DNA of 27,039 bases from Balamuthia mandrillaris. Lineage: Eukaryota; Discosea; Longamoebia; Balamuthiidae. The stretch is from the NCBI GenBank assembly GCA_031835245.1, contig JAVKOQ010000569.1, positions 1 through 27,039 on the forward strand. The letters are read 5' to 3'. Shown here one piece after another: positions 17,005 through 27,039 of the stretch (the first letter of the stretch is position 1; the number at the start of each line of letters is the position of its first letter). The position numbers and the translations under genes were made by a program. The notes under the pieces are model-generated. The model was not told where the DNA came from. It was given only the letters and a program-made list of their open reading frames with translations, and made no database searches.

Positions 17005-20000
17005 ATGGAGCTATTGCTAGCGCAGCGGGCCATCCATGAGTTCAACAGCCAAGTGGCCGGGGCTTGGGCAAAGGGGAGGCTGCAGAACGGCTCTCCCGAG
17101 ATGGAGGGGATGCTGAGCGCGGTCGCTTGGCTGATCAAGAACATGCAGTGGCACTGGAAGGGGTTGGCGGCCAAGGAGCGGGACGCGCTGAGAGACGGCG
17201 TGTGCCAAGCTTTGGAGCTGGCCACCTGCATGTCCGTTCTTCGGACGGAAGAGCAAGCAAAAGAAGAGGAGGAGCTGCTCCCAGCGCCACAGAAGGGGAC
17301 GGAGCGCAAAGTGCAAGCCAAGGTGTGGAATGAGCTGAACACCTTTACACTGGACGACGCTCTGAAGAAAGCCACCGATGAAACAGAGAGAGAGATATGG
17401 CAGTTCGCCATCGCAGTGTGTTTTCTAGATTACCTTTGCGGTACGTTGCCTATGCTCATTTGCAATTTCACTACTTTCTTCTTCTTCTTGTTCTTCTTGT
17501 TCTTTTTCTTGTTCTTGTTCTTCTTCTTCTTCTTCTTCTTCTTCTTCTTCTTCTTGTTCTTGTTCTTCTTCTCGTTCTTGTTCTTCTTGTTCTTCTTCGC
17601 TTTCGGCTTGCTGCTCATCTTCTGTTCCTTCGCTCATTTCTCTTTCCCAATGCAGGAATCCAATGCCAAAACTCAAAACTACACCGGCTATTGCTTGGAG
17701 AGGACCCTGCGAACCTCTTCGCCACGAAAAGTCCTCGCATGCTCCTTCAACTTCAAGCTCAAGCAGACAGAATGTTTTCCATGATGGTGCTGTCATGGTA
17801 TGATCAAACCTATGCAAAGTGTCTGCTGTTGAACAATGACCTGAGACAAGCGATAGCGGCTCGTGTCGAAGGCATGTTGCAAACTCAGCAGGACAATGAC
17901 TACATCCGTAGTTGTGGTGCGCGCCTACGGAAGTGGGCTGCACCGGAGGTTAGACAACTGAGGGGATTGGAGGTTGGTGTTCAGTTGAGCAGGTACTACG
18001 AGCTTGACAACGAGCAACTGTCGCAAACCGTTCATGATATCCTCGCCCTGTGCATTAAGGTATGAGCATTTTCTTTCGTTCTTCTGTCCTTTCTTGTCGT
18101 TGCTTTGTTTTCTTGCTTTCTTTACTTCGTTTTTCCGTCTTGACGTTTCTCCCTTTTCTTTTTAACAAGATTCGCCATAAACATTGCCATAGTTTACGCG
18201 TGACTTTGTGCTAACAAAAGACTCGATACTTGTTGAGCATTTCCTGGTTCTCCTGCGCGCCTGGGATAAGCTAGAAAATATGGACCATATGGGGGACGCA
18301 ATAGGCAAACTCATTCAATGCATTTTCCTCTGCAGCACCCACCATTCTGTGCCAAAGGGTATTCTTTACGTTCCCTAACCCTGACTCATTCTCTCCTTCT
18401 TCGATCACTCATGTTATTCGGCCTCTGTATCAAAGGAATACGATGCGTCGCGCTGGATTTGCTCGTCAACTGGTACAAAAAGTATCCATCAATTTTTCAT
18501 AAATCCTACAACAACACTGCCCTGCAGACTCTCAAATCATTTGCTGGCCCCCATGACCCCGACATCTCCATCGACGAGGCTTTGACCAAACAAGCTTTTA
18601 AGGCCCGCGCACGATATCTACGCAAACCTCTGGTGCTTGTGGAAGGGATTATGTTCTCTGTTTTAATGATGGTTAGTGATCTGCCAAACGATCCATCTTG
18701 GGCTCTGCGATGTACAGAAGTATGATATCTTTCTTATTCTTGTCATTTCCGTCTATCATTATTGACTCTACTTCTTACCTCCTCGTTCTCCTTTCCTTTT
18801 TAACACCTACTGGTACCAAACAAAACACTGCAGGATGAAGATTTGTCTGACTACAATGCAGCCACTGAATTTCTGGGACACATAACTTCAGATGGTATCT
18901 CTCCTTGCTGCACTATCATGTTCCTTATCTTTGGTTTTCCACTAACAAGCACCATTGATTCAGTCCCTCCCGCTAATGATTTGATTTTCGCACTACTGCC
19001 CACTTTATTGAGCTCTCAACGCTGGCAGATGCGTTGGACTGCTTGGATAATTGTGCGGGGAGCTGCTTCCAATTTGGATCACTCTCAGTTCAAAGCAATC
19101 ATATCGTAAGTTGTCCTTGTACTTTTTCCAACTTACCTGCTTTTCTTCTAAGTTTGTCTGCTAGTCAAATGCGAGAAGAGTCGGTTAATGACACAGAGCC
19201 GCGCGTGCGCTGGGTGATGTGTGCCGCACTAGGCCAGCTTTGTGCCAAGTTGCCTTATTTCGTGAAAGATGATTGGAGCCAAAAAGCTGCGATACTCGCG
19301 CATGACCTTATAGTACACGATACGTCCGCTAATGGTCTAGCACGACAGAAAAGCACGCGTGGCGTTAGTATATAATTGACTCTGCCAGACTATTCCACAT
19401 TCAAGTTGTAAAAGACGGAAACCATTTCTATGATCGTAAAACGTTTCGTTCAAGCAGCAACCAAAGCCATCAACGTAACCAGAGATTATGGACTCGTGTC
19501 AACTGTGGCGATTGGACTTCGGCTGGTCATCCCAAAGCAACACTTTGATGACTTGTTTGCACGACCGTGTTTTGAGCTCTGTCAGGCCATTCTCACATAC
19601 ATCGGCAAAGAGTGGGATAAAGTCAGAAGTATGCCCTTCTTTCTTGTCTTTCTTTGTTCTGTGCAAACAAGCTTTTTCTGACTTTCCTTCTCCAAAAGAA
19701 ACAGCACGCACTGCACAAGAGCAGAAACAACAAATCAGTGATGAAGTAGCGCCGCTCGTGTCACAGGTATTTTCCCAGAACAGCAATTCCATTTTGAATG
19801 TTTCTGCTAAACGAGAAATAGTTTGTGGAGTTATGTAAGCATTGTAAAGATTGTTCTGAAGGTTTTTTTGCTTTCTTGGATGACCTTCACTCTCCGTATC
19901 CTTTGTTTTTGGTACGTTCCCTTGCTTGGTTCCTTCTTTCCTCCTACCTCTGCTCTCTTTCTTTTCATTAACTAACATTGATCTTTTGAGAATAGCAATT

Positions 20001-20445
20001 GATAGTGGCGCAGGTGGATGTAACGCCTGTTGCTCACTGGTCTCTGCACGTTGAACCCTTCTTCACTCACGTCAGCGCTCAACCGCGGCCCACCATACCG
20101 ACCTTACGCGCCTTGGCTGCACGAGAAAATCTCCGCCAAGCACAACAAACTCCTACAACCGCCTCCTCTCCTCGACTTCCAGAAGATCTACGAGACTACC
20201 TGGAAATACATCACAGATGTGGACTTTGCCGAAGGCCGTACCTCGAAGCAGTGCTAGTGGGTCGCGGGGCGGCCCCATCGACGGCCAAATGGAAGCAACA
20301 CGCCCTGTGTCGTCCCTTTTGGGCGCTTTGTTCGTTCGACTGCCTTGCAGAGGCGAGGAGCTGGTCATCGACAACGAGCAAAATAATCGGGTTGGACACG
20401 GAAAAAACCTGCAAGGTGCTCTTGCACGCTCTGCTCTCTGAATAA
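17005..20445 (+). CDS. Karyopherin-beta (IPO5-like) HEAT protein with LRRC58-like cysteine tail, shortened paralogue
   Basis: Exons: 17005-17440, 17656-18059, 18193-18358, 18436-18719, 18834-18894, 18964-19105, 19165-19363, 19415-19628, 19705-19766, 19822-19911, 19996-20445; about 835 aa, consistent phases. The ATG at 17005 is chosen because its product aligns with the start of the downstream paralogue; 16822 is an alternative. HEAT motifs follow the IPO5/Kap121 order: SFAGPHDPD, DLPNDPSWALRC, DEDLSDYNA, LLPTLLSSQRW and EPRVRWVMCAALGQLC. About 190 residues present in the paralogue are absent at the 19363/19415 junction, so roughly four HEAT repeats are lost without breaking the frame. From about 687 onward it leaves the karyopherin pattern: PRPTIPTLRALAAR, LPEDLRDYL, CGLCRRPYLEAV (761 on), then CRPFWALCSFDC. 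Likely a transport-receptor relative or scaffold; cargo unknown. Confidence 0.75.
17441..17655 (+). repeat. TTC/TTG-rich first intron of the shortened paralogue
   Basis: Donor GTACGT and acceptor CAATGCAG, with about 140 bp of TTC and TTG triplets between (about 17470-17610). Both Phe- and Leu-rich frames stay open across it, so a naive ORF call merges exon 1 with the intron. Confidence 0.75.
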
Positions 20446-20918
20446 TTTTCAGAGAGCATAACCGTACAAAAGCGATCATCTCCAAAAGCAAGCACATACA
20501 CAGCAGAAACACAGAGAGTGCAGCAACCGTAAAAAGAGAATGGCAAAAACAAAAATATTCTTGTTAGCAACTCCAGGAGTGAGCACAGAGAAGGCTGTGA
20601 TAGCTACATGTACAGCGACGAATCGATCGATCCACAGCACCCAAGTTTTTGCTTCTTTCTTCCTGTTATTTTTTTCTTTGACTTTGCTGAGTTTCATGAC
20701 GACATTGATCTCAGTCCCTGTCTCCTTGTCGACAAATATGATGACGTGTCTTGCGACTCAGAAGAAATGATGCAGGTGACGTGCAGCCAAGTCCTGAGGA
20801 GTACTTTCGTTTCCGCTAACGGCTATACAGGACGACACGAAGTTCGTCCTTTGCGAACCGTTACAAATCACACTCGAAAGGTAAAAAAAAAAGAAGAAAA
20901 GCTTCAGGTTGGCGGACC
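20446..20918. other. Gap between the two paralogues, with one unrecognised open frame
   Basis: A 473-bp gap that must hold a 3' UTR and the downstream promoter. An ATG at 20608 opens 115 codons to a stop at 20955, overlapping the next start codon in another frame. Its middle is acidic (FHDDIDLSP, LVDKYDDVSCDSEE). I do not recognise it. It may be chance, an upstream ORF or a short gene with an intron at the T-rich stretch 20645-20690. Confidence 0.3.
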
Positions 20919-23900
20919 ATGCAGGATGCCTACATTGCCCGGTTGGCAGAACTGATCGCCAGCGCAGAAGCCCGTGGGGGAGCTTTTGAAGATATTGAAC
21001 GGGAGGAGGGCAAGCTCCTACTACAGTTGGTTGTTTGTTTGGAGAAAAGGAAATGGCTGAGGTTTTCTGTGTGGATGGATGAACAACGGGAACACGAAAG
21101 GCAGCTCCTGAGGGACAGCTTGCTGAGGGCACTGTGGTTGGTGGCCGCCGCCACCGCCTCTCGTCGGCACAACAACAAAGACACAGAGAAAGCCAAAGAA
21201 AAAGAAGCAGATGAGGAAGAGGAAGAGGAAGTGGTGATCGTTGTGATAAAGAAGAAGCAACCCAACGAACGGAAGGAAGGGCACCCCTATTCGTTGGATG
21301 CCGCTCTGGATGAAGCCATTGGCGAAACGGGGCAAGCGCTGTGCCGACTTGTGATCCAAGTGTTGTTTTGGGACTTTGAAAACGGTATTTTTGGTTTCTC
21401 TCTTTCGCCTCTGTTCTTCTCTTCTCACGCTTCTCCGCCCTTCTCGTTCGTCTCTGTTCCCTCCCACAGAAATGGGATGGCGTGACCCCAAGTTGCTCAA
21501 CCTGATACTCTCTGGGCACCCCCACCGTCTCCACGCGGACTGCTCCCCCCACACGCTGCTCCTTATGCAAGCCATCGCGGACAAATTGTTCTCCATGCTG
21601 GTTCAGACCTCTCTTGAAGGGTCTCCTTCCCTCCTCCTGTCGGATGAGCGGCTGCGACACGCAGTGATAGCTCGAGTCAGAGACCTGCTACAGGCAAGCA
21701 CGAGCACGGATGCAAAGGAGCAAAGGCGGGCTTCAAGCGAAACGCTGCCAAAGTGGGCAGCACCAGAGATACGACAATTCAGAGGATTGGAGATTGGCGT
21801 CACATTGAGTGGTTGCCAAGCTAACGAGCAAACCGTCACTGGCATTCTTGGTCTGTGTGCCCAGGTATCCTATACTAGCTATGCATCTCTGATTCTCTCG
21901 TTCGCTCGCTCTCCTGTTTTCCTTTCTCCTCTGTCCCCTCTTCTCTCTTCCGCTTTTGCCCTTGCTTATAACGCCATTATCAATACACATAGTACATGCT
22001 GCAATTTGTAGCGCAAAAGCAGCAACCAGCGGAGCGTATGGAGTTTGTCATTCAAACCTGGTTTCAGAAGTTGTACCGTGTGAAGCTGCTGGGGAAATAT
22101 ATAGAGCCTCTCATTAACTGCATTCTCCTGTTAAGCACCCACCGTTCTTTGTCAAAGCGTTCGTTTCTCTGTGCTTCGCCATCGTATACTCTTCTTTTAA
22201 ATGGGCTTATATTCATTAATATCTCTTCTCTGTAGTGACGCGGTGCACAGCGCTACAAATTCTCTTACGCTGGGTCGATTCGTGTCCATCAACCATCAGA
22301 AAGACCTTCCGTAACAGCAACAACGACAATTCGGACAACCTTCATTCTTCTTCTGTCCTGCTGCCCTTCGAATCCTTTGCGGCTCCGCATGATCCTGATC
22401 TTATTATCGACGCTGGCGTGGAAACACTGGCTCACGAGGCTTACGCACAGTATACCCAACATTCTCACGTAGTGTTGGAAAAGATCATGTTGTCACTATT
22501 GAAGCTGCTTGCAGATTTACCAGATGATCCAGCTTGGGCTGCTCGATGTTTTGATGTAAGATAGTTACCTTTCCCTTTCCGTATCGCTCTCTTTAGCTTT
22601 TGTACTTGTGTGTTGTTGCATATGATCTTCGTTCTCTCCACCTGCTAACTTGTTACCTGCAAAAAGGACGAAGATTTGTCGGACTATTATGCGGGCACAC
22701 GCTTCGCACAAATACTAGTTGCTATAGCTCCTCATACGAGTAAATTGATACTAGGCCTGTTGCCCACGTTGTTGACTTCGCAGCGATGGCAAACGCGAAA
22801 TGCTGCTTGGCTGCTGATGCAAGGAGCCTCTTCCATTATTAATGGTCCTACGTTTCAAAACATCTTATTGTATGCTATTGCTTATCTTGCTTGCCATATC
22901 TTCTTTTTTTGCCTACTGATTCTCTTTCCTGACTTTCTTTGTTGTTCTTCTCATCTACCAACTTCTCTCATAGCCAGATGCAAGAGTCGATAAACGACGA
23001 AGAGCCTCGTGTACGCTGGGCAATATGTGACGCACTGGATCAGCTCTGCCCCAGGTTATCTACAGACAACATGAGTTCTGAGTGGCACGTGAAAGTTGCC
23101 TCTCTCTTTCAAACCTTCATCATCCATGATCCTTGCGACAAAGTGCGTGGACGTGCCTGCTCCGCTGTTTCATCGTTTGCCTCTTCACCGGTGCTTTTCT
23201 TTCTCTTCTTCCTCTTCATGCAGACTAGATTCGATTCTGACACTTATCTTAGCAATTCCATCTCTTTAAAGAGTCTTTCGTCAATCTTCTTATAAACACA
23301 GTGAACGAAGAGCTGAGCAAAGCCGCTTCCTCCTACGTGACAAGAATGGCAGTGCGCTCTCTGAGCCACTTAGTTTTTGAGCCTCGCTCACAAACCATTG
23401 TGCCTTTTTTCTTGAAGGTAGCTGAGCACGCCCAGAAAATAAATGATCACAGATTACTCGCCATCATTGTTGAGAAGCTGTCTTTTGCTGGTAACACCTC
23501 TTTCAAGGTAACATGAATTATCACCTCTAACAAGTCATCTTTTATCAGCGACTTTACAACCAGACAATGACCATGCTACAATCATTCCACTACTTCATTG
23601 CATTGATGGTCCGTAGATGGGTGTTGTGCTCTACTTCTGTTACACGCAGCAGAGCCATCCTTGTTCATTTTTTCTTGCTCTCTTACATAGATCGTTGCTC
23701 CGAGCCTGTACTGCAAGCGAAACACTTGGCCTTGGTAAGAATGTGCACTCTAATGGGTAACGATTTTGCTCCATTTGTAGCGACTACTGTTCGTCAATTA
23801 CATGCATTGCTCAAGGGTACCAGTTTTTCTTCTAGTTGTGTCTTTCATCGTGCTTTACCTCTTCCATTCGTTCTCTTCTCTGCACCTTTCTCAGTTTTTT

Positions 23901-25350
23901 TTTAAAATCGTTTTGACAGACACTTGCTTGAGCGTATCGTGCCAGAGCACGATATGTAAGTCACTTTGTGTGATTGCAAGCCTCCAACGAGAACGCTTCT
24001 ATCCTTATCTCCAGCGTTCTGTTGAGCTTTTAGCCCAGCTCATTACCAACGTACCAGATACAGGTACTTTCCTCTTTCCTCTTTTCTCTTTGCTTTTTCT
24101 TTTTCTGCTTTTTTTGAAAAAAAATACTGACTGTTACTGTCTTCTTTCTTATTTAAGCACTTCGACGAGAAGTCTTCATGGCTCTCCCTGTCTACTTTAC
24201 CGTTGGTTAGTGATCCCTTTGTTGGTGTAGGAGACTTTAATCTTACGCACTCTTTTCTTAAAACATCGCAAGAAAACAAACCAGAAAAAACTGTTATGAT
24301 GGTCAAACGCTTTATACAAGTGGGCACAAAAGTAATCAATGATACAAGCGATTACCAGCTCATGTCTACCGTTGCGGTGGTGCTTCAACAGATTATCGTG
24401 AAGCAGCACATTGATGACTCGCTTTCACGACCGTGTTTTGAACTGTGTCAGGCTATTCTCTCATACATTCACAGAGAGCTGAATAACATCAAGAGTACGT
24501 CATTTTGTGTTCCTCCCTTTAAAACCAATCCCGTTTACATAATGTTCGTCATCTTCTCTTATATTCTTGCAAAGAAATGACAGGCACCACAGAGAAGGAC
24601 AAACAAATATTGCTACACATGACGGCACTGGTAAAACGTTCTTAAGTTTTCATTATTATAATTGCTAAGCATCACACGAAATAGTTTGTGGAGTTTTGTA
24701 GGCACGTTGCCCATTCGTGCGTTGGTTTTTATCCATTCTTTGATGACCTTCAATCTTCACACCCTCAGCTCTTGGTGCGTTCTTACATGCTACTCCTTCC
24801 CTTTTTCTTCCTTTGGTTGCCCAACAAACTCATGCTTCTTCATTTTGAAAACAAAAAGGAACTAATGCTATCACAAGTGGATGAAAGATCATTACAGGCG
24901 TATTGGATTCTTTATGATAGGCCTTTCTTCACTTCCAACAGCAATAACAACAAACGCCCAGCACGACCCACCGTACCGTCCTTGCGCGCGTTAGCTGGAA
25001 GAGCGTTTCTGCGCCTAACGCAGCAAGCTGCCAAAGCTTCTTCGGCTGCTGCTTCTTCTACTTGTTCTCCTTCTTCTCAACTCTCTCAACTTCCAGAAGA
25101 AATACAAGAATACCTCAGAAGACACCACACATGTGGCCTTTGTAGGAAGCCTTACTTGGAAGCGGTGATGGTGGGTCGTGGAGCAACATGCCCAATGCCC
25201 ATGAAATGGGAGAGTGGGACATGTCGTCCGTTTTGGTCGCTTTGTTCGTTCGAATGCTTCTCCGAGGCGACAAGCTATTCCACCATGAGCCACACTGTCA
25301 GCCTAAGACAGAAGGAGACAGAGGTTTTGCTTATGATGGAACTGCAATAG
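20919..25350 (+). CDS. Karyopherin-beta (IPO5-like) HEAT protein with LRRC58-like cysteine tail, full-length paralogue
   Basis: Exons: 20919-21384, 21470-21864, 21993-22158, 22236-22555, 22667-22869, 22974-23190, 23313-23490, 23549-23608, 23691-23816, 23920-24063, 24158-24205, 24285-24494, about 24595-24632, 24685-24774, 24859-25350; about 1050 aa. Least certain are the 23190/23313 junction and the 24595 acceptor. Exon lengths 166, 203 (61+142) and 90 match the upstream paralogue exactly, so they arose by tandem duplication. HEAT repeats resemble importin-5: DLPDDPAWAARC, DEDLSDYYAG, EPRVRWAICDALDQLC, then ALVRMCTLMGNDFAPF aligning with the ARMCKILGKEF region. The family's last repeats are missing. 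Instead the final 163 residues have VPSLRALAGR, LPEEIQEYL, CGLCRKPYLEAV (979 on) and CRPFWSLCSFEC, as at the end of LRRC58-type proteins. An acidic, Lys-rich stretch (about 90-125) is a variable insertion. Role inferred: nuclear transport or adaptor. Confidence 0.78.
25132..25263 (+). other. LRRC58-like cysteine module (putative metal site) in the full-length paralogue
   Basis: CxxC (CGLC) is followed about 30 residues later by CRPFWSLCSFEC, preceded by the Pro-Ser-Leu-x-x-Leu-Ala and LPxx(L/I)xxYL helices. The same order (CRLCRRP... equivalents CGLC and CSFDC) closes the upstream paralogue at about 20218-20355. The spacing of paired cysteines suggests zinc binding; this is inference. Confidence 0.6.
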
Positions 25351-25387
25351 CGGATATGGTATCGCTTGCTTCCATCTTTATTATTCT
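25351..25387. other. 37-bp convergent gap between two stop codons
   Basis: The plus-strand karyopherin-like gene stops at 25350 and the minus-strand channel gene stops at 25388. Both 3' UTRs must therefore run into the other gene's coding strand. Confidence 0.75.
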
Positions 25388-26837
25388 TCAAGATTGTTTC
25401 ATCTTTTCTTTGCTGTTGGCATTTTCTTCTGTTGTTGAGAAAGAAGCAGAACCCTTTCCAACTTCATCCTCTTTTGCCTCCACAACCTTTGAATGTTGTT
25501 GGAGCTTCCTCCTCCGTTTGAACAAAACCACCACCATACAATACAAATGGAACACAACCCAAAGACACAACCACCAAACCATCAACCGATGATCCCACGC
25601 TTCCACGACCTCCTTCTCCGAAGAGGAGGTAGAGATGAGGAAGTTCTCCAAACCCATCGCATACAGGAACAAGAAAGAGACGAGGACGTACTTGTCGAGA
25701 AGGGTCATGTAGTTGATCTTGGGAAGGTTGTCCGAGACGGAGTATTTGAAGGCCACCACCGTCAGTATAAGCGTCAAGGTGATGCTCATTCGGTCTGGCA
25801 GAGCATCCTTTGTTTGTTTTGAATAGAGACAGAGAGGAGAAGAGAAAGAAAAGAAGAGAAGCAAAGAAAGAGAAGATAGGAGAAGAAAGAGAGCGAACAA
25901 TACAAGAATAAGAAGGCAAATAAGAAAGAGACAAAAAGAAGTGAGGAGGGAGGGGAGAAATATAGAGCAAGTAGTACCAAGGGAATGGCCGAAGTATAAA
26001 AGCACATCGACACGAGCAAAGCCATCACCGCTCCCACGTTAAACACATAATAACTGCTGAAACGCTGCAACCGGATCTGAGCGAGATACTCCGAATATGC
26101 CACGCCGGTAGAGGAGAGGGAGGGATCCGTCAGCTCGATGGAAGGTCCGGCCAGCGGCAGCACCTCCCACTCCTGCAGTTCGAACCGCTCTATCACGTTG
26201 TTCCTGGAGCGATGCTGGAGGAAGTAATTTTTGTCGATGTGTCCCGTCGAAGAAAGATGGATGGTCAAGGTCTGCGTGTCGAACGGGAAGTCATGCAGAC
26301 GATAAAACTGGGAGAGGGTGCCTCGAAAGCGGCGGGTGTGCGTGACGAGACCGCGCTTGGGGTCGCGCAGCCGCAGCCGGTCTTCTGTGGTTTCCAGCTC
26401 GATGGCGTTCTTGACGTAGATGTTGGGGCTAAAGGCCTTCTTCCAGTCGACCTTTACCGAGGCGTCGTGCCCTATGAGAGCGGGGTCGACCCATTGGGCA
26501 AATATTTTAAAATCACAGTAGAACGTTTGAGCGATGCCTTTTTTGTGTTGAAGATGAGAAAAAAAAGTGTTACATCATCGATTTGTTATAGCAAAACAAA
26601 AAATTATAGAAAAACAACTTTACAGATAGAATCGATACCATCAATGGCGCTGACTTTGTACACGGTAAAGCCGCACTCCACCGGAATGCCTCGTCCTGTT
26701 GTGCCCATGGGTGGTCTCTCCTCTCCCTCCTCCCTCTCCCTCTCTGGCTTCACTTCCTCTTTTATCGGTCTTAAATTTTTTAATATATTAAGATTATCCA
26801 CAACTATCCTGACATGAACGACATTAATGTAGAGCAA
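25388..26837 (-). CDS. Pentameric ligand-gated ion channel subunit (Cys-loop superfamily, Cys-less), 5' end uncertain
   Basis: Exons read: about 26837-26639, 26537-25978 and 25807-25388, about 392 aa from the upstream frame limit; phases 1 and 0 agree. The extracellular domain starts GIPVECGFTVYKVSAIDG and continues with WVDPAL, VDWKKAFSPNIYVKNA and the loop ending FPFDTQTL. The two positions normally holding the Cys-loop cysteines are Gln and Leu, as in prokaryotic members. M1 is YYVFNVGAVMALLVSM, M2 is DRMSITLTLILTVVAFKY, M2-M3 is SDNLPKINYMTLLDKYV, M3 is LVSFLFLYAMGLENF, and M4 is MVWWLCLWVVFHLYCMVVVLF. The M3-M4 loop is very short, again prokaryote-like. Asp precedes Arg at the inner pore mouth. 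The first in-frame ATG is at 26708-26706 and no signal peptide is seen, so a 5' exon probably lies upstream, within 26838-27039 or beyond the window. Ligand unknown. Confidence 0.85.
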
Positions 26838-27039
26838 TATCGATCTCTTTTGCGGAGTTCTTTAGCGCTCTTCTCCTCTCCTCTCCTCTCTTCTTTCTTC
26901 GCTCCTCTCTCTTCTCTCTACCCAACACGGGTCTCCCCATTCCTTTCCTGAAAACATATCGTTTTATTGTATATCTTCGAATTTTAAACAAAAGACCGGA
27001 AAGAAATTAACAAAGAAACCCACATATGCGTTCAGCCAA
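26838..27039. other. Right edge: upstream region of the channel gene
   Basis: About 200 bp. It is rich in CTCTTC on the plus strand (26860-26935) and AT-rich toward the edge. A minus-strand ATG frame (MGRPVLGREKREE...) is Arg/Lys/Glu-rich and ends at a stop; it does not resemble a signal peptide. No gene is supported. Confidence 0.4.

Noticed and set aside
17425-17943. Minus-strand Glu/Gln-rich frame
   Set aside because: It is the reverse of the TTC/TTG intron plus antisense of exon 2.
20758-21660. Minus-strand 300-codon frame opposite the downstream karyopherin-like gene start
   Set aside because: It is antisense to a well-supported HEAT gene with matched phases and is low in complexity (Arg/Glu and Leu/Pro runs).
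24584-24594. GACAG as the acceptor for the short exon ending at 24632
   Set aside because: It is the best-looking acceptor, but with the fixed upstream phase it meets a stop. AGAG|AA (24595) or GAAG|GA (24598) keeps the frame, so the exon start is given as approximate.

Overview
This is an intron-rich eukaryotic nuclear contig from a single-celled organism. Most genes are split by short, pyrimidine-rich introns of about 45-440 bp. Neighbouring stop codons can be tens of bases apart, and simple CT, TTC or heptamer repeats fill several introns. Gene content (a beta-helix surface protein, a full DNA polymerase theta, karyopherin-like HEAT proteins, a Cys-loop-type channel) fits a free-living amoeba, probably Amoebozoa. 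That placement is inference; no rRNA or tRNA is present to confirm it. All splice models were built by hand from reading phase, GT-AG signals and remembered protein families.

Layout. 1-3056 (minus): 5' part of a secreted parallel beta-helix protein, with about one coil per exon, running off the left edge. 3445-4508 (minus): a small coiled-coil protein with a possible ubiquitin-like, Crinkler-type header. 4509-5825: intergenic, with a possible decayed coding remnant and an 80-bp hairpin element. 5826-7574 (plus): an intronless, GC-rich 582-aa TPR protein of bacterial type. 7893-16078 (plus): DNA polymerase theta in 23 exons (about 1889 aa), helicase plus family A polymerase. 16079-17004: intergenic, with a nested direct and inverted repeat cluster. 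17005-20445 and 20919-25350 (plus): two tandem paralogues combining a truncated IPO5-like HEAT solenoid with an LRRC58-like cysteine tail; the first lacks about 190 central residues. 25388 to about 26840 (minus): a pentameric ligand-gated ion channel subunit without the Cys-loop cysteines.

The genes do not form an operon-like unit. The items most worth a second look are: the tandem karyopherin/cysteine-tail fusions; a perfect 50-bp inverted copy of polymerase theta exon 1 just after the TPR gene, a footprint resembling the templated insertions this enzyme makes; a duplicated, in-phase 5' splice site in polymerase theta; its GC-AG intron; the heptamer array in another of its introns; and the protist ion channel.
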